From: a virus | Direction: 5' to 3' (one strand) | IMG/VR virus record: IMGVR_UViG_3300027797_000072 | Coordinates: 1 to 35,088 of that record | Length of the DNA: 35,088 nt | Part shown: in pieces, positions 30,528 through 35,088 of the stretch | How the letters are laid out: each line of letters opens with the position of its first letter | How positions within the stretch are numbered: position 1 is the first letter of the stretch | Translations under genes and position numbers: made by a program | The notes under the pieces: generated by a model | Database searches by the model: none | Told to the model about the DNA's origin: nothing | What the model saw: only the letters and a program-made list of their open reading frames with translations

Positions 30528-33050
30528 ATGGAATCTAATTTAGACAAAATTGCGCTCGACCTCTACGGTAAAATACAAACCCGCTTTCCTAACATACAAG
30601 TTGGAAACGAATCCGGGGATGTCATTACCAGAAAAAAAGAAATGAACCAGGGTCGATTCTTTGAATTCGAATACAAAGAAAACGGTGAATCATTAGGAAC
30701 TATTACAATTACGCTCGACGACGATGAAGGAATTGTAGTACAACTTGCCGGTGATTTAGTGGATAAAAAACACCCACGTTGCGGTGAATTTTTAAAAGGT
30801 CTTAGAATATTTGCTAAGAAACGTCTATTAAAATATGATGAACAAAATATAGGTAAGGACAGCTTAGACAAGCGTGACTACCATTACCAATCAAAGCCCA
30901 AGGAAGAACCAGTTATGCCACAAACTCCTATAATGGAAAATAAGATGTATGGTAACGCTCGCATGAGTTATCAAGACCTAGGCGAAGCAAGACTAGTTGT
31001 TAAACACAGTCAACCAGTCAACTTAGATGTTGCCGCTGGCAGAACAATGCACATTGACAGCATTTACATTGAGAACGCACAAGGCGAACGTTTCCGTTAT
31101 CCGTACAAACATTTAAATGGTGCTCGTGCATTAGCAGAACATATCAAACACGGCGGAACTCCATACGATAGTATTGGTAAACACATTAGTAGTTTAAGTG
31201 AAGAACTGGCAAGTCTACGAAAATTTAAAGGTTATGTTAATCGTCAGGCACAAGTTAGCGAAGCAATGGGCAATGTAACTGATCGTGTACTAGATCGTAT
31301 TGACCAAATTAAAGAAACTATCCACAAGTTACAACGTCCAGCATACTACGAATCATTTGTAGAATCATTTGAAGAACAAGAAGATTTAATGATTCCGGAA
31401 GAAGTTAGTAATGACCTAATTAATCGTTTAACAATTCGTACATTCAACGAAGATTTAAAAGCAGTATTTCCATACATTTATAAATTTGTCGACGAATCAG
31501 AACTGCCAGTATTGGGAGTAAGTTTTGATGATTTGTTAGATGAAGCAGGCGGTCCGGCACAACAGGTTGTAAAAAAAGAAAAGAAAGTATCCGAGTCTCC
31601 AGAAGAGCAGTTTGAATCCTTTATGAATTCAATTGTAACTGAAGATGATCAAGACGAATACGGACAAGGTATTTTTGATCATAATCCAGATGTTAAACAA
31701 GCTAACTTAAAAAAAGTAAATCAAATATTTTCCGCTGACAAATTAACTGCCGGAGTTGCTGGCATTAATCTAGAAGAGTTAACCAAGTTAATACCGTTAC
31801 CTGCGTTTATTGCTAAGATTGAAGAACTAAAACAAATTACAAAAGACAGTACTGATAAAGATGTAACAACTACTATTGAAGTTATCTTAACAGAATTAGC
31901 ACAGGACAACGAAGAACTTGCTGAAATTTTACAAAACGGACTAATTGATTTTGGCGGTGATAGTGGAGCAGTAGGCGGAGATGAAGTTCCTGCTGCACCA
32001 CCTGCTCCAGCTGCCGCTCCACCAGCACCAGAAGTGCCACCAGCACCGGAAGTGCCACCAGCACCGGAAGCAATTCCACCAATGGGAGCACCAGCAGAAC
32101 CGTTACCTCCAGAAGTACCGGCAGCGCCAATTGCTGAAGGTGAAGAAGATGACGCACCGTGGCACAAGCATACTCCACACGATGCTCCAAAGGATACATT
32201 TAAAAAGCCAATGAAACCGGGCGGTGAAAAAGACCGTTTGAAAGCATTAATTTATAAAGCAATTAGTAAAGGTGCGACCGGCGACCACACTATGGATTTA
32301 GGGTCAAGAGAAATTAAATTACACGATGCAATTAAAGAGTGTGGCATGGACCCAACCGAGTTTGGATTAGATTCAGATGTAAGTGGCACTGAAGAAATGA
32401 TTAAATTTATTAGCGGATTCTATGATAAAGAATCTGGAGCATTTCCGTTAGGCGCAATGCGTATTAAGATAAAATTGAAAAAAGCGTTTGAAGATGGCAT
32501 GTTCGAAGGCGCAACAGAAGACGATTTAATTAAGGTATTAAAGTTTATTGATATGAAAGATCCGGGCGCAGGCAAGGCCGATCACGAACACCACGCTATT
32601 TTACGACTAGCCGGTGTGTCACATAATGATCGTACAGTGGATGAAGAAGTACCAGATTTTTCTAATATGATGAAAGGCATGGGCGGTGGTGACGTTGATT
32701 CGATGTTCAACCAAATGAAATCAATGCCAGGCGCAAACGTTACTAGTACATCATCTTCTAGCGGTAATACTACTAATAATCCAATGGATGCCGCACAATT
32801 TGATAAACTACAACAATTGATGAAACAATTTCAAAATGCAAAATTAAAAGTTGGTGATCAAGAATTTGGGATAGATGCTATGAATGATCCGGACAAGATG
32901 AGTCAACAAATACAAAAAGGCATTGGGGGTATATTACAAGGGCTACAAGGACAAATGCCAAACCAACCGGTTCAGCTACCGGGCAATAGTGGCCAAATTA
33001 ACCCTCAAGATATGATGAAACACTTTATGTCATTGATGCCAAAGAACTAA
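30528..33050 (+). CDS. Large conserved phage protein of unknown function with Pro/Ala linker
   Basis: Start set at 30528 (MESNLDKIALDLYGK), 4 bases after GATAAATA and 10 after the gp17 stop. The upstream in-frame ATG at 30498 lies inside gp17 and upstream of the promoter, so it would add 10 residues not in the late transcript. The 840-residue product has an N-terminal domain (1-130) ending in LRIFAKKRLLKYDEQN and LDKRDYHYQ. A second domain has SYQDLGEARLVVKHSQPVN and GRTMHIDSIYIENAQGERFRYPYKHLNGARALAEHI (about 165-230). Long helices follow, then an Ala/Pro linker (about 495-535). Last comes a Gln/Met-rich end. The organisation is like conserved hypothetical proteins of marine T4-like phages near the terminase. 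LGE-A near residue 149 resembles a prohead-protease site. Function unknown; possibly virion-associated. Confidence 0.8.
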   Translation: MESNLDKIALDLYGKIQTRFPNIQVGNESGDVITRKKEMNQGRFFEFEYKENGESLGTITITLDDDEGIVVQLAGDLVDKKHPRCGEFLKGLRIFAKKRLLKYDEQNIGKDSLDKRDYHYQSKPKEEPVMPQTPIMENKMYGNARMSYQDLGEARLVVKHSQPVNLDVAAGRTMHIDSIYIENAQGERFRYPYKHLNGARALAEHIKHGGTPYDSIGKHISSLSEELASLRKFKGYVNRQAQVSEAMGNVTDRVLDRIDQIKETIHKLQRPAYYESFVESFEEQEDLMIPEEVSNDLINRLTIRTFNEDLKAVFPYIYKFVDESELPVLGVSFDDLLDEAGGPAQQVVKKEKKVSESPEEQFESFMNSIVTEDDQDEYGQGIFDHNPDVKQANLKKVNQIFSADKLTAGVAGINLEELTKLIPLPAFIAKIEELKQITKDSTDKDVTTTIEVILTELAQDNEELAEILQNGLIDFGGDSGAVGGDEVPAAPPAPAAAPPAPEVPPAPEVPPAPEAIPPMGAPAEPLPPEVPAAPIAEGEEDDAPWHKHTPHDAPKDTFKKPMKPGGEKDRLKALIYKAISKGATGDHTMDLGSREIKLHDAIKECGMDPTEFGLDSDVSGTEEMIKFISGFYDKESGAFPLGAMRIKIKLKKAFEDGMFEGATEDDLIKVLKFIDMKDPGAGKADHEHHAILRLAGVSHNDRTVDEEVPDFSNMMKGMGGGDVDSMFNQMKSMPGANVTSTSSSSGNTTNNPMDAAQFDKLQQLMKQFQNAKLKVGDQEFGIDAMNDPDKMSQQIQKGIGGILQGLQGQMPNQPVQLPGNSGQINPQDMMKHFMSLMPKN
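32019..32072 (+). repeat. Three 18-base tandem repeats encoding PPAPEV
   Basis: Three units of CCACCAGCACCGGAAGTG (with small changes) encode P-P-A-P-E-V/A in the linker of the large unknown protein. It is a small minisatellite that could expand or contract without shifting frame. Confidence 0.85.
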
Positions 33051-33056
33051 TAAATA
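33049..33056 (+). promoter_or_regulatory. Late promoter octamer AATAAATA upstream of Ala/Pro-rich gene
   Basis: AATAAATA ends 19 bases before the ATG at 33076, with AAAAGGAT between as the ribosome site. It overlaps the stop codon of the preceding gene. Confidence 0.6.
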
Positions 33057-33075
33057 AAAAAAAGGATACTGTACC

Positions 33076-34017
33076 ATGAGCAACTTTAACGGACTTTTAA
33101 GAAAATATCTCGACATTGTTAACGAGGCAGAATTACGAACACCAGATCAAATTGCTGCATCAGCAGATTATTTAACAGCAAACGACGCAGGACGTAATCC
33201 AAACGCAGGACTAGAGCCAGGCGATCCACGTTGGCGCGGCGCACCCCCAGCGGCGGCAGCACCAGCGGCGGCAGCACCAGCGGCAGCACCAGCGGCTCCT
33301 GCTAGCCCAATGGCAGATAAGACACGCATGCCAGCATCGGCTGCGCCTAATGCACCGGCGGCGGCTCCTGCGGCTGCGGCTCCAGCGGCTGCGGCTCCAG
33401 CTAAGATGGCAGATGGCGGCCCTCCAGCCACTCCTGAACAATTAAAATGGTTAGGTGGCGCCGACCCAACTGATAAGTTTATTCTTGCTAGAATGAGAAG
33501 TGCTGTACCAAATGCCCCAGCGGCAGCACCAGCGGCAGCACCAGCGGCATCGGCCCCAGCTATTCCTCAAGCAACGGATCAAAAAGTAAGCGCAGATAGT
33601 CAACAAGGACAAATGTTGGCTGCTCAAACTGCCGGAATGGAGGAACCAGCGGCGGCAGCGGCACCTGCGGCAGCGGCACCTGCGGCAGCACCTGCGGCAC
33701 AACAGGCAGCGAAACCTAGAGTTCCTGCTAAATCAGACCCAGCAGTGCAAAAGATACAACAAGATCTAATCGCAAAAGGCGCAAAGATCAAAGCAGACGG
33801 TGTAATGGGCCCAGCTACACAAGCGGCTATGAAACAATATGGACAAGGTGCTAAACCAGCTCCGGCAGTACCAGGAAAGGCGGCACCAGCAGGCGGAGCA
33901 ACAGGTACTATGGGAGCCAGTGATCCAATGACAGGAATGCCGTATAGTCCTATGGCAGAAAGTGTGTATAGAGAAGATCAAGCACTAGCACGTATTATTC
34001 AGTTAGCAAGAGGTTAA
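33076..34017 (+). CDS. Ala/Pro-rich protein with PG_binding_1-like domain and prohead-protease-like N-terminus
   Basis: The 313-residue protein begins FNGLLRKYLDIVNEAEL; I-V-N-E-A at 14-18 fits a T4 gp21-type cleavage site. Long Ala-Pro linkers occur at about 56-75, 94-112, 148-160 and 191-213. Between them is KWLGGADPTDKFILAR (about 125-140). At 221-256 is VQKIQQDLIAKGAKIKADGVMGPATQAAMKQYG, which follows the PG_binding_1 pattern of a helix, then D-G-x-x-G-P-x-T-x-x-A. The end, SVYREDQALARIIQLARG, resembles tails of other marine phage proteins. It shares start, middle block and PG domain with the next gene, so the two are paralogues. Possible role: a head-internal or ejected wall-binding protein; not shown. 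Confidence 0.75.
   Translation: MSNFNGLLRKYLDIVNEAELRTPDQIAASADYLTANDAGRNPNAGLEPGDPRWRGAPPAAAAPAAAAPAAAPAAPASPMADKTRMPASAAPNAPAAAPAAAAPAAAAPAKMADGGPPATPEQLKWLGGADPTDKFILARMRSAVPNAPAAAPAAAPAASAPAIPQATDQKVSADSQQGQMLAAQTAGMEEPAAAAAPAAAAPAAAPAAQQAAKPRVPAKSDPAVQKIQQDLIAKGAKIKADGVMGPATQAAMKQYGQGAKPAPAVPGKAAPAGGATGTMGASDPMTGMPYSPMAESVYREDQALARIIQLARG
33241..33705 (+). repeat. Four GCGGCAGCACCA-type Ala-Pro tandem-repeat tracts
   Basis: Near 33241-33297, 33355-33402, 33517-33560 and 33647-33705 the coding strand is built of short units such as GCGGCAGCACCA encoding A-A-A-P. Units keep the frame, so changes in number alter only linker length. The GC content is well above that of neighbouring genes. 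Confidence 0.85.
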
Positions 34018-34019
34018 TA

Positions 34020-35088
34020 ATGAAAACGTTGCGTGAATATATTAATTTAATTAACGAGGCCGATGGTGTAACAAATCCATGGCCTGCTGGGACTCCACAT
34101 GCGGCAGCATGGGATACAATGAGTCCAGAAGATAAGAAATGGTTAGGCGGTGCTGATCCAACTGACAAATATATTCTTGCTCGAGCACCAAATAAAGGCA
34201 AGCCAGTTGCTCAACCAGTAGCACCTGCGGCACCTGCGGCAGTTGCTACGCCTGTAGCAGAACCTACGCCTGTTGTAGCAACTCCATTACCGGCTGCTCC
34301 GCAACAGGCAGCAAATCCAAATCCACCGGCTACTCCGACTGCCCCAACTGCTCCAGTAGTAAAACCTCCCGCAGGAGCTCCGAACCCAGTTATGACTTTA
34401 CAAAATAAGTTAATTGGTCTAGGCGCAAAAATAACAGCAGATGGAATCATGGGACCGCAGACCAAAGCAGCCATGAAAGAATACGGTCTTGACGCAAATG
34501 GAAATCCTGTTAAAGATGCAAAAACTGGTCAGCCTGTAACTAATGATAAAACTGCTAACGCAATTATCAAACGTGGAGGAGTTGACCCAACAGAAATTAC
34601 AAAAGACATGACTGTGGCACAGCAAATTCGTAGCGATCTCGAAGCACAACGAGCAAACACTATGACACCAACTGGTGCCCCAACAACTAAAAATGCCAAA
34701 GGCCAAGAAGTATATACAACACAGTCTGGAAAAGAAGTTGTTGTTGGAAGTTTGACTGACAAGCGTAATAAAAATCAAGCAGAATACCAAGCACAGAATC
34801 AAGCATTTTTAGCAAAACAAGCTGAAGAAAGAGCTGCCAAAGCGGCAGCTGCATCAGGACAAGGACCAAAGCCAGTAACAGCCCCAGCGGCAGCACCAGC
34901 GGCAGCACCAGCGGCAGCACCAGTAACAGCACCAGTAACAGCACCAGTAACAGCGGCAGCACCAGCGGCAGCACCAGTAACAGCACCAGTAACAGCACCA
35001 GCCGCTTCAGGCGGAATTCGTCCTGTGGAACCGCGCCCTGTTAATCCAAAAGAAAAACTTGCGTGGGCAAGACAATATGCTCAAACAC
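34020..35088 (+). CDS. Ala/Pro-rich protein with PG_binding_1-like domain, paralogue of preceding gene (C-terminus cut by window edge)
   Basis: The frame is open from ATG at 34020 to the right edge (356 codons). AGAGG lies before the start, 2 bases after the previous stop. The N-terminus MKTLREYINLINEAD has I-N-E-A at 11-14, like the T4 internal-protein targeting sequence MKTYQEFIAEA. KWLGGADPTDKYILAR (about 40-55) is almost identical to the block in the preceding gene. A PG_binding_1-like motif LQNKLIGLGAKITADGIMGPQTKAAMKEYG follows at about 125-153. Then comes a longer charged region with TVAQQIRSDLEAQR and GQEVYTTQSGKEVVVGSL. A tract of A-A-P and P-V-T-A repeats follows from 34885. The two genes arose by duplication. 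Confidence 0.75.
   Translation, partial: MKTLREYINLINEADGVTNPWPAGTPHAAAWDTMSPEDKKWLGGADPTDKYILARAPNKGKPVAQPVAPAAPAAVATPVAEPTPVVATPLPAAPQQAANPNPPATPTAPTAPVVKPPAGAPNPVMTLQNKLIGLGAKITADGIMGPQTKAAMKEYGLDANGNPVKDAKTGQPVTNDKTANAIIKRGGVDPTEITKDMTVAQQIRSDLEAQRANTMTPTGAPTTKNAKGQEVYTTQSGKEVVVGSLTDKRNKNQAEYQAQNQAFLAKQAEERAAKAAAASGQGPKPVTAPAAAPAAAPAAAPVTAPVTAPVTAAAPAAAPVTAPVTAPAASGGIRPVEPRPVNPKEKLAWARQYAQT
34885..35002 (+). repeat. Mixed 12-base tandem repeats (GCGGCAGCACCA and GTAACAGCACCA)
   Basis: About ten in-frame 12-base units alternate between one encoding A-A-A-P and one encoding V-T-A-P. The interleaving of the two unit types suggests repeated slippage or unequal recombination. Assembly of this stretch should be treated with care. 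Confidence 0.85.

Noticed and set aside
33168-33441. Minus-strand reading frames rich in Ala/Gly or Arg/Cys/Ser opposite the Ala-Pro tracts
   Set aside because: They are by-products of the GCN/CCN repeats on the coding strand, with no promoter or ribosome site and low-complexity content.
33241-35002. Tandem repeats considered as a CRISPR array
   Set aside because: Units are 12 bases, contiguous, in frame, and have no spacers; no cas-like gene is near.

Overview
The window is part of the genome of a tailed phage with a T4-type contractile tail (Myoviridae-like), most like the marine and cyanophage branch of the T4 superfamily. The evidence is recognisable homologues of T4 gp13, gp14, gp15, gp16, gp17, gp18, gp19 and gp4, very long repeat-built structural proteins, and repeated copies of an octamer close to the T4 late promoter TATAAATA (here mostly NATAAATA or NTTAAATA). 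The host cannot be named from the sequence. No tRNA, CRISPR array, integrase or insertion sequence was seen.

Layout. Bases 1-5464 hold accessory enzymes: on the minus strand a carbamoyltransferase (cut by the left edge), an SGNH-type hydrolase, a GT9-like glycosyltransferase and a 2OG-Fe(II) oxygenase; on the plus strand two tandem paralogous oxygenases. This looks like a glycan- or protein-modifying module next to the fibre genes. Bases 5506-15988 hold host-contact structural genes: an 825-residue fibre-like protein with a cupredoxin-like C-terminus, two small unknown genes, a short fibre-like gene with a disturbed start, and a 2339-residue repeat protein. Bases 15985-19375 run leftward: gp14 (neck), gp15 (sheath terminator) and a Nudix hydrolase. 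Bases 19417-20187 encode gp13 (neck), divergent from gp14 across two head-to-head late promoters. A dNMP kinase follows with its own sigma70-like promoter, then a convergent HNH-like zinc protein.

From 21290 rightward the morphogenesis block reads: sheath gp18, tube gp19, terminator, a second tube-family protein, a conserved unknown, gp4 head-completion nuclease, gp16 small terminase, two unknown proteins, terminator, gp17 large terminase, a large unknown protein, and two related Ala/Pro-rich proteins with a peptidoglycan-binding-like motif (the last cut by the right edge).

Three observations stand out. (1) At eight genes the late-promoter octamer ends exactly 4 or 5 bases before the ATG, so by T4 geometry transcription would start at or next to the start codon and give leaderless mRNAs; other late genes have 15-33 base leaders with Shine-Dalgarno sites. 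(2) Four genes around the terminase start with a short segment ending in a T4 prohead-protease-like site, one aligning position for position with the T4 internal-protein targeting sequence; two of these also carry a PG_binding_1-like motif, which suggests head-internal, possibly ejected, wall-binding proteins. (3) The 825-residue fibre protein ends in a domain with all four type-1 copper ligands. Functions are inferred from motifs and remembered family patterns; no database search was run.
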